Shown here: positions 11,822 to 24,199 of the stretch, one piece after another
Layout of the letters: every line of letters begins with the position of its first letter
Position numbering within the stretch: the first letter of the stretch is position 1
NCBI GenBank assembly: GCA_033060915.1
Contig: CM065397.1
Coordinates: 22,416,501 to 22,480,500, forward strand
Source of the DNA: Euryodendron excelsum
Lineage: Eukaryota > Streptophyta > Magnoliopsida > Ericales > Pentaphylacaceae
DNA length: 64,000 nt
Reading direction: 5' to 3'
Translations under genes and position numbers: made by a program
Notes under the pieces: model-generated
The model's input: only the letters and a program-made list of their open reading frames with translations
Databases searched by the model: none
What the model was told of the DNA's origin: nothing

Positions 11822-11839
11822 GGGAAATCAAAATTGCCC
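11822..11839 (-). repeat. Right terminal inverted repeat of the PIF/Harbinger element
   Basis: Read on the minus strand it begins GGGCAATTTTGATTTCCC and matches the left end at 14 of 18 positions. TTA follows immediately at 11840-11842. Confidence 0.85.
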
Positions 11840-11842
11840 TTA

Positions 11843-14160
11843 ATAGTTTGATGCAAGAGTCCTCAATGTTGGCTAGCTATTGATCAGAAGAATTCGGTCA
11901 ACGTTGAATGTTTAAACTGCTTTGATTACCCTGATTGGGTCTGGTTTTGCTGCTATTGGACGAAGTATACACTCATGTTGTTGCTTCATTTTAGCCTATT
12001 TTCATTTTATTTTAAAATATCTAAGCGAACAATTACATAGAATTTCATTAGATTTATTACTCCTAAAAAATTCAATTTGATAGGAAGAACTTTAACCATT
12101 TAACTCTTCAAACATTTTCTTGAACGTTTTTAAAAGTATTCTTTCTTGTTTTTTTTTTTGTACTATTCTGACCATTAAATATTTTTATACAAAATCAAAT
12201 GGTTACAACTATTAAATCATATTGAGTTCTTGTATATATGATCTTCACAATGATACGCATTAATTAATAGTTTCATATGCAATGGCGGATTTAGCATGGG
12301 ACAAGTGGGGGTAGCTACCCCACTAACTTGACAATTTTTATTTTTTTAAAAATTATTTTATGTATATTTATGTGATCTTGAATTGTAAATAAAGTGTATC
12401 GCCCCTGCTGAGTTTACAAGTAGCTACCTTTATCCCCACTAAATTTACTATCCTATAACCAAAATATTTTTTTACTAACACTTGCATTTTTTTCAATTAA
12501 TTTCATTAATCTCTAATTATTTAACCAAATAAACAAAATAAACACAACCCTCCATCCTAATATTATACTAAAATACCATTAGACTTTTTATATTTTATTT
12601 GTTTAATCTAGAAAAAGTTTAAATCTCCAAACTTCAATATTTTATTTTATTATTTATCGATGCCTCATGACTTGTGACCCAAACCCCAAATCAAAGAAAG
12701 GGTTTTTTTTTTTTTTATATATGAAAATTGTGAGGCATTGATAGCATGTCAAATGAGGCTATCATACATCATTTTCAAAATATGAGAAGTCGTCGAGGTC
12801 ATTTGTAAATCAAAATTATAAAATTATGAAAAATTATAGAGCCATCTTTTGATCTTGTGAGTGATCATAATTTATTGACGGGTATAGTTTTTTGATTTTC
12901 TATCATTTGTACAAAGGACATGCCCCCTTTTTTTGACGTTTTTAAGAGAATTATCTCTTTAAATATCTAATAAAATGGATTATCAATTAACAAACAATTT
13001 TTTGTATTATTTTATATAAATTCTGCACTCACTAAACAAAAATTCTGAATTCATTGCTGTTCGTATATTCAGATTGTATGTCAAAAAATTTCCAACAGAA
13101 AACCGCAGCAAAACCTTAACCTCCATCTCTCCTTAATTACCTTCCATTTTTAAAGAGCACAATGGATTTTCGAGTACAAACCAATCAATGAGTTGATTCT
13201 GCCAAAGTATCATTGACATACCAACAAACGTTGACATAATTCACTGTTTTGGACATTCATAATTGATGAAGCTTCTTTTGTTTTGTTCTTTTGTTACTTT
13301 CTCTCTCTTTATATAAAAACAGTGGGTGGCGGCTAGAAAAATCTTATTATATTTTATTGAAAGGAATAAAGAGACGAAACAAGAATTCCATTTCACGTCT
13401 CCTTTATGGTATATTTGGAGCTCATAGAGAAAACAAATATGAAGAAAAAAAATAACAAAATAACATATTTTAAATTTTTATTTTTTTATATTTTTTTATC
13501 TTTTACTTTCTTTAACGACTAATATATAATGTAATTTTATATCTTCTTTCTTTATATTTTTTCTTATAATGTAATTTCATATCGTCTTCCTTTACCATTT
13601 TTCTTATCAAATCATTGATCCAAAAACGCTATTTTACTCAATTTTTAGGTACATCCAAGGCAGAAAATGTAATCATCGATTATTTTTCAAAGCAGAATGA
13701 GATAATGGGGATTTTACTTTTATATAGTATTAAAAAAATGAAAAGATTAATGGGCTCATAATATTTAATTTTTATCACTTTTCCACGCAGAAATATTCTA
13801 TACCACTCCAAAACAATAAATTACATTAACTTATGAATCTCATTAATAGCAATGGGATTTCTAGATTGGGATATTCACAATTCTTTTCTCTATTATTTTT
13901 GCCATCCAAACATTCATAGAATCTTGTTGTAACCAGTGACGAAACCATCCTTAGACAGTAGGGGACTATGGCCATTCCACTCTAAAAAAATTATGTTTAG
14001 GTCACGCAGGTCTTTAGTATTTATGATAAAATAGTTTACAATTGAACCCTCAAAATTTAAAATTTTTACCTTAGTCACCCTTTAACAAAATTCCTAATTC
14101 CTTCCCTAGTTGCAAGCCGCCATTCCAATCATTTTAGTATTGTAGTGCGATTTTGTGGAT
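11843..14160. other. AT-rich intergenic DNA with degraded repeat fragments
   Basis: No gene is visible. At 12284-12480 the sequence 'aatggcggatttagcatgggacaagtggggg' with a later 'tatccccact' resembles the edges of small plant DNA transposons, but I see no clean ends. The rest is low-complexity AT-rich sequence. Confidence 0.45.
13934..14112. repeat. Small non-autonomous transposon-like repeat (tentative)
   Basis: It starts CAGTGACGAAACC and ends 'ttcctaattccttccctag', whose complement (ctagggaaggaatt) loosely mirrors the start. Such 'cagtggcgga'-type ends are common in short plant transposon derivatives. The same ending occurs near 5160-5190. No convincing target duplication was found. Confidence 0.35.
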
Positions 14161-14297
14161 CTAAATACTAAGATGGGTTCATGCTCATTAGTCTAACCAT
14201 CATTTAATATACTTGTCTCCATGTTGACTTTTGTTCCTTTGCAGTCAAATTCTTGTCTCGATGTTGACTTTTGCAATTGTGGATATACAATTGTGTT

Positions 14298-16219
14298 TGT
14301 TAGACTAGGTAACAATTCAAGAGGAGGGTAAATTAAATTTATAATTAAAAATTAAATTTTAAAATAATTTAATGTACTTAATTTTTAAGTGAGATGTAAT
14401 AGAAAAAATATAAAATATTAAGTTAGATAAGTAATGAATAAGGCAACTCAAGAGATAATCAATGTAAGATTAGTATAATAAATTCAAGTGTGTGTATCTC
14501 AAGTATAACAAGACTATATATATATATAAGAAAGATATTAAGTAAAACAAAAAGAGAAAAAAGAGAAGAGATCAAACACAACGTTTTAAAGTGGTTCAGT
14601 TAGCTCCTCTTCTACTAAACCTACGTTCACCTCCAAGGCTCCTTCCTTGGACAAATCCACAATTCTTCAAATAGCTTTACATTAGTAGCTTGCCTGATTG
14701 TTAGCAAACCTTGACAACAAGTGTTTTGTTTCAAAAACACTAAAAAAATAACTCTTTGTTTTGCTCTCCAAAATAAAGTACCAAGAGAATCTTTTTCTCC
14801 AAGTGTTCCTCTCAACCACTCAAGAAATAAATTATAATGGTTTAACAACCCTTTTACAAATGATATAGTGAAGTTGAAGCTCACAATTATAGATACAAAA
14901 CTTTAAAGAGTTGAATAAAACAATGAAACTCAAAGATAAAATAGAATGATGAGAAAGTAAAGCTCAAATTTTAAAAATCTTGATGAATATCACTTTTATA
15001 CTCAATCTTTATAATCTATTGTGTATGTCTTGCTTCTCTTGTGTATATTTATAGATAAAGATATAAGGCAGATTTGCAGTTTCAAATGAATTTCTAGTCA
15101 TTTAAGAAAACAGTGAAGATTTCTTCCTGTTGAGCTACTTGTTGCTAAGCAAGTTTTGAATTTCTAATAAGATGTTTTTACTTCCATCTCGATTTGTACC
15201 TTATTAACGTTCGAATTTGAAAATAGCTATAAGAAAAAGGTTATAGACATGGAAGTCAGCGTTTCAGAACCACAATAATAGGTCGATCCAATGGTCAGAT
15301 CAAAAGTTGTGATCAAAATACTCAATTTGTTTCCTAATTGGCATATTTAAAGTTCTATAGAGTTACCTTCACTTCCACCTCGATTTTCTCTTTGATAACG
15401 TTCGAAATTGAAAATGGCTATCGGATAAAGGTTGTAGACACGGAAGTTAGATTTTCAGAATCTCAAGAATCAAGTCAATCCAATGGTCACATCAACGGTT
15501 ATAATCAAAATACTCAAACTGTCTCCTATTTGGTATATTTAAATTTTTGCAGAGTTGCCTTCACTTTCACCTTGATTGTCTTTCTTATAACGTTCAAATT
15601 TGAAACTGACTATAAGAAAAATGTTATAGACATAGAAGTTAGCTTTTCAGAACCTCAAGAATCAGTACATTTGAATGTCTAGAACAAAAGATATGGTCAG
15701 ATTACTAAGGCTATCTCCCAACTTTCATATGTTGAACTTCTGCTCCAATGGGTCACCTTCCAGCTCCATTTTGTCCCACGAGCCATTCTCTTCACGAAGT
15801 CCTCAGAAGATACCGTTTATAGGAATTTGAGTCTTATTTTCAATGCCACAAAAATTACATCAATCCAACTATTGGATCAAAGGTTATATACATAATACTG
15901 AATCCATCTTCAATAAGCTTTCTTGTCATTATCTTTGACTAAGTCTTCTTCTTTATACTATGATTCCTTTTATGTCTAAGACTAACAATAACTTCAAGAA
16001 ATGTTAGATAATTAGCATTTAAAACATAAATAAAAAAGTAAGTGATTTATCATTAAAATACACAATATATTTAAACTTTTAACATAAAATTTTTTAAAAA
16101 TCTTAACCAATACATCAAACATACTTTATTATGAAATCTTGAGATTAACTAAATTTTAATCATTAAAAAATTTATATTTGTTATCATTAAAATCAATTAA
16201 TGAAAACTTGAGGTTAACA
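14298..16219 (+). mobile_element. Solo LTR, SIRE/Maximus-like Copia
   Basis: This 1.92 kb block starts TGTTAGACTAGG and ends GAGGTTAACA (TG...CA). It is flanked by GTGTT (14293-14297) and GTATT (16220-16224), a target duplication with one change. The opening 'taacaattcaagagg', followed later by 'acaacgttttaaagtggttcag', is a layout I associate with SIRE/Maximus LTRs. There is no internal coding region, so it looks like a solo LTR left by recombination. It interrupts the Copia 5' LTR and is therefore younger than it. Family assignment is by pattern memory; the insertion itself is certain from comparison with the 3' LTR. Confidence 0.75.
15150..15700 (+). repeat. About 190-200 bp tandem repeat, three units
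   Basis: The landmark 'aacgttcgaa' recurs at about 15207, 15398 and 15600 (spacings 191 and 202), each followed by 'gaaaatggctat', 'ggttatagacatggaagt' and 'tcagaacctcaagaatca'. The units lie inside the solo LTR. A 114-codon frame at 15338-15682 is a by-product of the repetition. Confidence 0.8.
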
Positions 16220-16560
16220 GTATTCAGCTGCCTTCATATACAATTATAGGATTTGTCTTTTGATGAAGTGCGAGATACAGCTAGAATTCATGCTGCTCAA
16301 ATCTCCTCATTTATGTTTCCTGTCCCCTTCAACAACTATAAAATGAAGGCTTTAGGTGCAAATAAGAAGACAAGCAAGTAAGCAACAACAAGAAGAGAGT
16401 GAAAAGTATAAGAAAGTTTTTTTGTGAGAGTTGTAGTAGAGTAAAGGGAGTGTCCAGAGCCTACTCCTCCTCCTTTGCAAATTTTTATCTTTGATTAGTG
16501 AAATTTCTTTCACCAAATTCTTTGTTTGTGGGTGTTTGTTTGATTTTTGAACCCAAAAAG

Positions 16561-16573
16561 TGATATTAAAGGC
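16561..16573 (+). other. Primer-binding site of the Copia element (degenerate)
   Basis: TGATATTAAAGGC, five bases after the 5' LTR, corresponds to TGGTATCAGAGC, the complement of the initiator methionine tRNA 3' end used by most plant Copia elements, with several changes. Confidence 0.65.
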
Positions 16574-17136
16574 TCGTAGGAGTTTTCGGAGAAAGTTTTT
16601 GCAAAAATAAAGCAAGTTTGCTCTCAGGTAGGAAATCAAAAGTGCTTGAAATCATTTTTTAAGGACACTAGACTATTCATCTCAACGAGAGGAGTTTAAC
16701 GCTCTAAACCAAATTGAAAACAGAGCTAAAACAAGCCCGTACGGGACTTCTGAAATTTACAGCGAAATACCTGTCAGTGAGCCAGTGTGTGACCAGATAA
16801 GATGATGACATCATCACTGCATCGGTAGTGACATCATGAGAGTAGTGCCCAGTCAACTACTACGTTAGCACCTTGTCAGTTGAAACGTTAGCGACCATTC
16901 AACACCTAATTAGATATCCAGTTAGCTGCCCACTCAATAGGGAGCAATTTCATAATAGCATATTAGCCTTAAGGGTTTTTGTAATTTTAGTTTGGCCTTA
17001 GGAAAAACTTAAATTTTTAGTTAAGCCCCTCCTAGGGTTGTTTGCCGTTTCGAACGCAACCGTGTACTCTGTTTTACACGATTCAATCCCAAAGATTCAG
17101 TTCAAGTTGTCCAAAGCCCAAAATCAAGTATAATCC

Positions 17137-19152
17137 ATGGAGGATTCAAACTCGGGATCCATGATCAAACTGATGGCCAACAATTACACTCTTTGGGGAC
17201 CTCGGATGTAAGACTACCTCAATTGCAACGAGCTAGCTGAACCTCTGGATGAAGTTGGAGTAAAACCAACTACAATAATAGAGAGTGACAGGAAGAAGAT
17301 AAACAATAAGACCATCAGCCATATCAGACAATGGATCGACCATAGTGTCTTCCATCACGTCCCCCAAAAAATTAACGCATATACTCTTTGGATGAAGTTG
17401 GAGAGCATGTATCAAGCTAAGACCACCGGGAATAAAGCTATCCTGATGATGCGACTGGTGAATTTGAAGTTGAAAGGTGGAGCCTTCGTTGCTGAGCACA
17501 CTAGCCAATTTCAGAGCCTAGTGAACCAACTCGCGTCAGTTGAGTTGTGGCTTGATGACGAAGTATAAGCCTTGCTACTCCTCAATTCATTATGAAAAAG
17601 TTAGGAGATATTGGTGGTATCTCTTAGCAATTAGGTCCCAGATGGCAAACTTTCCATGTTAACGGTAAAGCGTGCCTTGCTCAATGAAGAAGCTAGAAGC
17701 AAAGAATTGGGCTTGGACCAGACCGAGATCCTCGTCACCGAGAACAGAAGAAGGTCTCAAGGAAGCGGCAAAGGCTGAGGTAGAGGAAGAAGAAAAAGCA
17801 TAAGCAGAAGTAGAACCAGAGGAAAGTCACAGGATCTTGGCAGATCTACTGATGGACATGGCAAGTTCCAATGCTATTATTGTGGCATCAAAGGTCACAT
17901 GAAGAAGGACTGTCAAAAATTGAAAAAGGAATAAAGTCGAAGCAGTCACCAACAAAATAAGGAAGATGGTGACACCTTAATCACTCTTAGCGGGGATATT
18001 ACAGTACTCTCCATAAATGAAGAGACTTGCCTCCATATTGCAAGCCATAATGCCGAATGGGTAGTAGATACATCAGTTTCTTACCACACCATTCCCTATA
18101 GCGACTTTTTCACCTCCTACAAAGCTGGAGACTTTGGTATAGTGAGGATGGGGAACACCAATTTTTCAAAGATCATGGGCATTGGTGATATTCGAATCAA
18201 GACCAATGTTGGCTGCACTATGGTGTTGAAGAATGTCCGACACGTACTTGACCTACGGCTCAATCTTATTTCCAAGATAGCCCTTAATCAACAAGGCTCT
18301 GACAAACACTTCAGCAATGACACTTAGAAACTGTCAAAAGGTGTCATGGTTGTTGCCGAGGGGTATATTTGCAGCACTCTCTACAAAACCCATGTGAAGG
18401 TTTTCTGAGAAAGCCTCAATGTAGTGGAAGACGAGGTATCTCCAAACCTATGGCACAAAAGACTCAGCCACATTAGTGAGACATGATTGTTCACACTAGC
18501 GAAGAAAGAGCTTATCATAGTTGCCAACGGTATTTCACTCAACCCTTGTGAACATTGTCTGTTTGGTAAATAACATAGAGTCTCATTCAAATCATCTAGA
18601 AAGAAAAGATTAGAGTTGTTGAGTCTGGTACACTCTGATGTCTGCAGTCTTATTGAAGAAGAATCATTAGGAGACAATATGTATTTTGTAACTTTCATTG
18701 ATGATGCATCGCGGAAAGTGTGGGTGTATTTCTTGAAGACAAAGGACCAAGTACTTAAGAACTTCCAAATATTCCACGCCATGGTAGAAAGAGAAACAAG
18801 GAAGAAGCTGAAGTGCATCCGGACAGACAATGGAGGTGAGTACACTTCTAATGAGTTCAAAGCATACTGTGCCATTCGTAGTATCTGACATGAGAAGATG
18901 ATCCTATGCTCCCCACAACACAATGGTGTAGAAAGGATGAATTGGACCATTATGGAAAAAGTCAGATGTATGCTCAGTTTGGCTAATCTGTTTAAGCCAT
19001 TATGGGGTGAAATTATTCATGTCGCCTGCTACCTGATCAACAGATCACCATCGGTGCCATTGAAATTTGAAGTTCAAGAGATGATGTGGTCTGGCAAGAA
19101 GGATGTCTCCTACTCTCACCCGAGAGTGTTTGGGTGCAAGGCGTTTGTACAT
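17137..19152 (+). pseudogene. Copia gag-protease-integrase (first part of the polyprotein), broken
   Basis: The ATG at 17137 opens MEDSNSGSMIKL, then NYTLWGPRM and, further on, QWIDHSVFHHVPQKINAYTL, typical of plant Copia gag (UBN2-type). The zinc knuckle CYYCGIKGHMKKDC is at 17872-17913. A degraded protease active site (WVVDTSVSYHT, normally D-S-G/A-S) is near 18058. Integrase has WHKRLSH, CEHC, the core LVHSDV and IRTDNGGEYTSNEF, and NGVERMN with the catalytic Glu. It is interrupted by many stops and ends abruptly at RVFGCKAFVH, where the Athila-type element is inserted. The protein resumes at 30965 with KLDLKSTPYIFIGYSDKEF, exactly as expected across an undisturbed integrase-RT linker. Confidence 0.9.
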
Positions 19153-20913
19153 TGACTCGCCTCCAAATGCGTCTTACAATTGGAGTTAGTTACCCCGTAA
19201 GAGTATGGGGGTTGTGATGAAGTATAAACCGGTAATCTGGTATCGTTCTCTCTCATGGGACCTAACCCAATATAGGCTTTGGGGACTCAACTCGCTCCAG
19301 TCTAACTAGGATCGACTAGAAATTACGTGAATTGAATCTAAAATGAAATGAAAAAAATAAAGGGATCGAAAATCTTTTGGGGTTTTGATGGTTGTTTTGA
19401 ATTTCTAAACTAATGCAATGAAAATAAAAGTAATTAACACTACGAAATTAAATTAAAAGAAATTAAAATTAAACTTAAAATAATAAAAAGAGAATTGGGC
19501 TCAAATGATCCAATCATCCAATTCATCTAAGGCTTCCAATGGGGTTTATAACTCAAATCAAACACAACATTTAAGAGTGTTTGATTTGGAAGATTTAACT
19601 TTAAAAATCAACAATTCTCAAGCAATTAAAATTGGATACATGGCCAATGGGGAATCAAATGTTAATATCATCGATTTAACTAGGGTCAATACCAAATTTA
19701 TAGTTTGTGCATTGAATTAGTCAAACAAAGTCAATAATCTAGGTTTTCTAAGGCATCTTCAATCAATGATGGGAATAAATTTCTAACAATTGTGGAGTAT
19801 TTATCTAGTCAAGAGTCCTAAATTAATACCATCGATTTGGATGATAAAAAATTCCCAAACTTAGTCAATAATCTAAGTTTTCTAAAATTTCACATATAAT
19901 TACTAGAAATCCAAAATCTAGAAAAATATGGCAATTAATTCATAAAATAGCTCTATTGAAATTCTTGGATTATTTGGGTGATTTTCTTATTTGAATCCAA
20001 TTTAAGAAACTAGCTAATTAAATTTATAATAAAAGCATGTGAAATATAAAGAAAGCATGTGGAGATTTAAACTAAAATTTACTTGAACATTAAGAGTGTT
20101 TGGTTACAAGAAAAATGAGAGAAAGTGTAAGAAAGTGAAGGAAAATACAACACAATGAAAGAAAATTACAAGTTAACTAAAAAATACTATTACAAAGATA
20201 AATCTAAGCTAAAAATGAACAAAAATGGAGAAAACCGACCTTAGAGAGCTTCTCCCCGTCACCCCTTTCCTAAAACTAACCCTAACTACACAAAAAAAAA
20301 AAACTTCCAAACTCCCCTAAAACGCAGCTTCAGACATAAAAAAATACAATCTGGAAGTCAAAATAGTGTCCGAATGGATTTCGGACAGTGCGTCTGACGC
20401 GTGTCCGAAGTGCGTCTGGACAGTTACTGTTCACTGTCCAGATGCATTATTCACCATCCAGAAGCACTGTTCAGACAGTGAACAATAACCATCCGAATGG
20501 TGAACAATGACCATTCGAATGCACAGTTTGAATAGTCACTATTCGGCCCAATAACCTTCCAATTTGATTTTGACTACCTTAGAAGTCGATTCAGCCAATG
20601 CACATTAGAGGACAAGTTGTAGCTCTTGAAGTCTTCTTTCCAATGACACAAACATCAGCTTAATCAGATATCGGAGTAAAAAATTATTGTCAAAATATCG
20701 AGATGGGTTGGACTTCTCATCACTGGTTTACTCGTTTTGAACCCACTTTGATCATTCTTTGCGTTTATTTGCCTTTATTAGCTCTTTTAACCTACAAAAC
20801 ACACAAAAAACATAATAAATCAAATATGAAACTAAATTAAGACAAATAACTACAATCTAAATCTAACAAAGTGCGAATTAAGGGCTTATAATTACACTTT
20901 TAGGGTGTAATCA
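19153..20913 (-). repeat. 3' LTR of the Athila-type element
   Basis: TGACTCGCCTCC to GGGTGTAATCA as read on the plus strand, matching 29194-30959. It carries a cluster of short related units of the GTGAACARTRACC-TCCGAA type at about 20370-20540. Confidence 0.88.
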
Positions 20914-20927
20914 CAACCCCCAACTTA
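20914..20927 (-). other. Polypurine tract of the Athila-type element
   Basis: On the minus strand the bases directly before the LTR read AAGTTGGGGGTTG. This is the G-rich tract from which plus-strand DNA synthesis starts in LTR elements, and it fixes the element's orientation. Confidence 0.75.
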
Positions 20928-21929
20928 TATTTTGCTAGTCCGTAGCAAAAACTATAAAAAACATAAAGGATAATCTCCACTTTCGTAGAAGTCATTGATA
21001 CATTTAGCTTATACAGCAAGCCTTTAAACTTCTAGATTACCCCTAGTGGACGAGTGGTGTCTCATGAGCGTTTTTAATGATGAAACCCACAAACATTCTT
21101 TTATGAATTGCAAATCAAGATAAGAATAAGGAATGAGTGCATAATCCCACTCAAGTTAACATTAAATGTCATTGCAAACTCCAACACTTACATTAATATG
21201 CAACAAGTCATACAAAAGAGAGGTTTATGTATGTGGGTGAGAATCATGCTAAACAACACAAATGAAACCTACTTATGAAAATCCACAATTTTAAAGCTTT
21301 GATTTAATCCTCACCGGACATACACTCGCAATTAAAGTCCCATATGATTCTTACAATGGTATGCTCAACAATGGAATAAATGTAAAGAGACAAATCAAGT
21401 GAACATACCAATTATAAAAATAAAAAATATAAAAGTATATCGACGTTGGCATAGCTCCATGAAAGAATGTTCAAAGCTAAGCATTAATTCAAAAAAATTG
21501 ACATGATAAAGCTTATGCTCTATCGAAAACTTTAATCAAGCACAACTTGGATCAACTAAACCATGTAGAGGTGAAGAGGGCAATGTAGAAGAGGTAAAAG
21601 GTAAGGGTAAAGAGATGAAGTAAATGGTCATATCATGTGTGATCAAGATATAAAATGATGAATTTAAAATAACTACAACTCTCCCTTTTCAACGTTTAAT
21701 ATATTTTTATCCACTTCTCACTCTTCTCTTGAAATATTTTCAACTTTTGAACTCGTCTTTCATTCTTTTCTTCTTTTTATTTTTTTTTCTTTTCTTACTT
21801 CTTCTTCCTTCTTTTTTTTTTTTTTTCTTACTTGTCCTTTTGTTTCTATCATTTTATCATCCCCTTGAGATTCAACAACTATTTTTCATTTTATAATATG
21901 CTCTTTTGCATTGAATTCTCCAAATCAAT

Positions 21930-21969
<40 letters not shown>

Positions 21970-22698
21970 CTTTAGCAATACAAAAATACTTTTTTCTCAC
22001 TTAGGCATCCATTTGCAATACAAGAGATGAAATCACTTTGCACTTCTAATAAAAGTATAAGATCAAAAAGAGTCAAGGCAAATGCACAGTTTGGCAACGA
22101 AAAACTTATGGCTGTGAAGAAGAAAATGGTATAGAATCAAATACAAACATAATGAAGCTATTGAACGAAATGAGGGTGAAGTATCCTTGAGTAAATATAA
22201 ATGCTCCAAAAGGCAATAAATACTCTAATACTCACAAGGTAATAATCTCCACTATTGTAAGGATGAAAGTGCAAATACTAGTAACAAATTATGCTGTAAA
22301 GTGTGATTGTACAAAATGGCGTAATCCCCTGTACAAATGTATAAATTAAGCAATTCTCATAACATGTTGGATATGAGGAGTGATTCAACATCATCTTGAG
22401 TAAAGATACATTCAAGAATTCCTATCTTCTAATCTCATAAGACACTTTTACAAGTTAAATAATTATATATATATAGGGTGCTAAACAAAGGAACAAAAAT
22501 AAAGAAAATAGAGGCAAAGCCTCTACCCCACCTCCAACTTAAAATGATGCATTGTCCTTAATGCATGACAACAAAGCATGGAATGCAAATAAATGGTAGG
22601 AAAAAAAAATAGAGTACCCCAACTTAAAATGAGAAACATACTAAGAAAACAAAAATAAAACAACTACTCCTACTCCTATTCAAATTAGAGAGAAAAAA
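20928..22698. other. Internal non-coding region of the Athila-type element
   Basis: No protein-like frame. It includes pyrimidine-rich blocks and a (TC)n microsatellite. Stretches such as 'ccacctccaacttaaaatg' and 'accccaacttaaaatgag' are reminiscent of internal purine-tract copies on the minus strand. Confidence 0.5.
21932..21968 (+). repeat. (CT)n microsatellite
   Basis: An almost pure run of CT dinucleotides lies inside the Athila-type element. Confidence 0.95.
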
Positions 22699-23290
22699 TC
22701 ATCCAATGCCACAAAGTGAGAATTTGCCATCATCCCACACCCCCAACTTAGAGATTTTTAAAGAGTTCATGCAAATGTGATGATAGATAATGGTCACTTC
22801 TTTGATGAACTCAAGAATGTAATTTTGAAACACATAGGGGTTAAATGGGTCATGGTATGTAGAAAATAAAGAATGATCATGCACAAAAATGCCAATGACT
22901 CTCATGCCATGAAGTTTTGGACCCTCCCCCTCTTTTAAATGGTCAGCCATGGGAGTGATGCTTGGTTCTAATGTTAGAACATGGAGCTCCAAAGGTTCCG
23001 GTAGAATAGGACTAGGTGTTAGAGGCATAAAAGTAGGGATCTCATGATCCCTAGACATGATAAGGATGACCTCTAAACCATCAATATCCTCATTGACATG
23101 CACATTCCCAATATCTAATAAACTAAAATTATCATTAAGGGTAATCTCAGTACTACCCTTCTTTTCTTGTTTGGAGTCCCCAATTTCGGACCCCTCTCTC
23201 TCAATATTTTCATCCCAAAATTCCTTTTCAATAATTTTCTCATTTACCGTAGGAATATTTTCCTTAGACACAAAGTCTTGGGGAAGGGTG
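22699..23290 (-). pseudogene. Unrecognised ORF of the Athila-type element, C-terminal part
   Basis: The open frame ends at 22699 and encodes an acidic protein segment (KIIEKEFWDENIE, GLEVILIMSRDHEIPTFMPL). The apparent start at 23367 lies inside the long-LTR insertion and is spurious. When the insertion and one target duplication are left out, the frame continues without a break into the sequence at 28158-28223 and onward. The two parts were therefore one gene, read on the minus strand. I do not recognise the product. A gag-like or accessory role is only an inference from its place just downstream of the primer-binding site. One nonsense codon (28223) separates it from the upstream part. Confidence 0.55.
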
Positions 23291-24199
23291 GTTTGTGTCG
23301 CGCTTTGATTATTCGCACTCGAAAAAGACAAGTGAGAAAAATATAATACTCTCTCGTTAGAACTCATCCTCCTAGAAGGACGAGTGCGACTAGGTTTGAA
23401 TTGAAAATTGATTTAAATTAAGGGTTTTTAAAAAAAGTTTGGAGTTGCCACCTAACTTGATTAAGGTGGGTTAGGTCACCTAAAAAGTAAACACAATCCG
23501 AATATTAAACTTAGGATTTTTGAAAAGGTTTTGGAAACTTCCTCAAGAGAGGGTTTCTAGGAAAAGAGGTTGTCTGACAACCTTTGAAAATATTTAAGCC
23601 ATTTTTTAAAAATAACTCTATTTAGTTTTTGAAAACAGTGATATAGATTTGGAGGTTTGTTACGTGTAGGGAAGACGCACTGAGCCATCACCCTACCTCG
23701 CCGTTTCGGTATCTACATGTTTATTCATCCTAGGTTCACTCATTAGAGTCTTCGATTAATAAATGTTTAAAACTATCTACTTTAGAAAAGAATTTTTAGT
23801 AAGAAGTTTAATATTATGCATGATATGCAAGTGCAAGAAAATACTTTAATTCGAAAATAGATTTGAAAGAACTTGATTTGATTTTGGAAATAGATTTGAT
23901 TTGAAATTGGAATGGATTTGAAAAGATAGATTTGATTTTGAAAGAAAGTTTTAGAAATTCGAAATAGAGATTTGAAAATAAACTTTTGGAATTGGAAGTT
24001 TAAAAAGTTATGGAATTGGAAACTTGAAAAATGTTACGAAAATAGAAGCTTGAAAAAGGTTGTGAAATTGAAAATTTAAGAAAAGTTATGAGATTGGATG
24101 TTTAAAAAAAGTTTATGGGATTGAAAATTTGAAAATAGTTATGACCGCATCCATGAGGGTTGCCTACGTATCCTTTTTTGGGAATTAGATCAGTTGTAG

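Larger units (their letters stand above)
6001..11839 (+). mobile_element. PIF/Harbinger DNA transposon, full length, decayed
   Basis: The 5.84 kb element is bounded by TTA target duplications (5998-6000 and 11840-11842), the signature of PIF/Harbinger insertion. Its imperfect 18-bp terminal inverted repeats begin GGCCCCGTTTGATTTCCC on the left and GGGCAATTTTGATTTCCC on the right, with 14 of 18 positions shared. Inside, all on the plus strand, are a DDE transposase with introns (7545-8950), a Myb/SANT-like gene (9152-10169) and a third small ORF (10580-11014). Both known genes needed for movement are present, but each has stops or frameshifts, so the copy is probably dead. Bases 6019-7544 and 11015-11821 contain no recognisable coding sequence. 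Confidence 0.92.
14166..16555 (+). repeat. 5' LTR of the Copia element (interrupted 14298-16219)
   Basis: It begins TACTAAGATGGGTTCAT, a mutated form of TGTTGAGATGGTTCAT at the 3' LTR start, and ends near 'gaaccca'. Bases 14166-14297 and 16225-16555 together match 32902-33366. A TATAAAA box is at 16337-16343. Confidence 0.88.

Noticed and set aside
19505..19720. 71-codon plus-strand frame repeated nearly unchanged at 29545-29760
   Set aside because: It is in the two LTRs of one element, antisense to it. The similarity comes from the LTRs being copies of each other, not from coding constraint.
23057..23308. 83-codon plus-strand frame
   Set aside because: It is the shadow of the minus-strand ORF at 22699-23290 and crosses into the long LTR.
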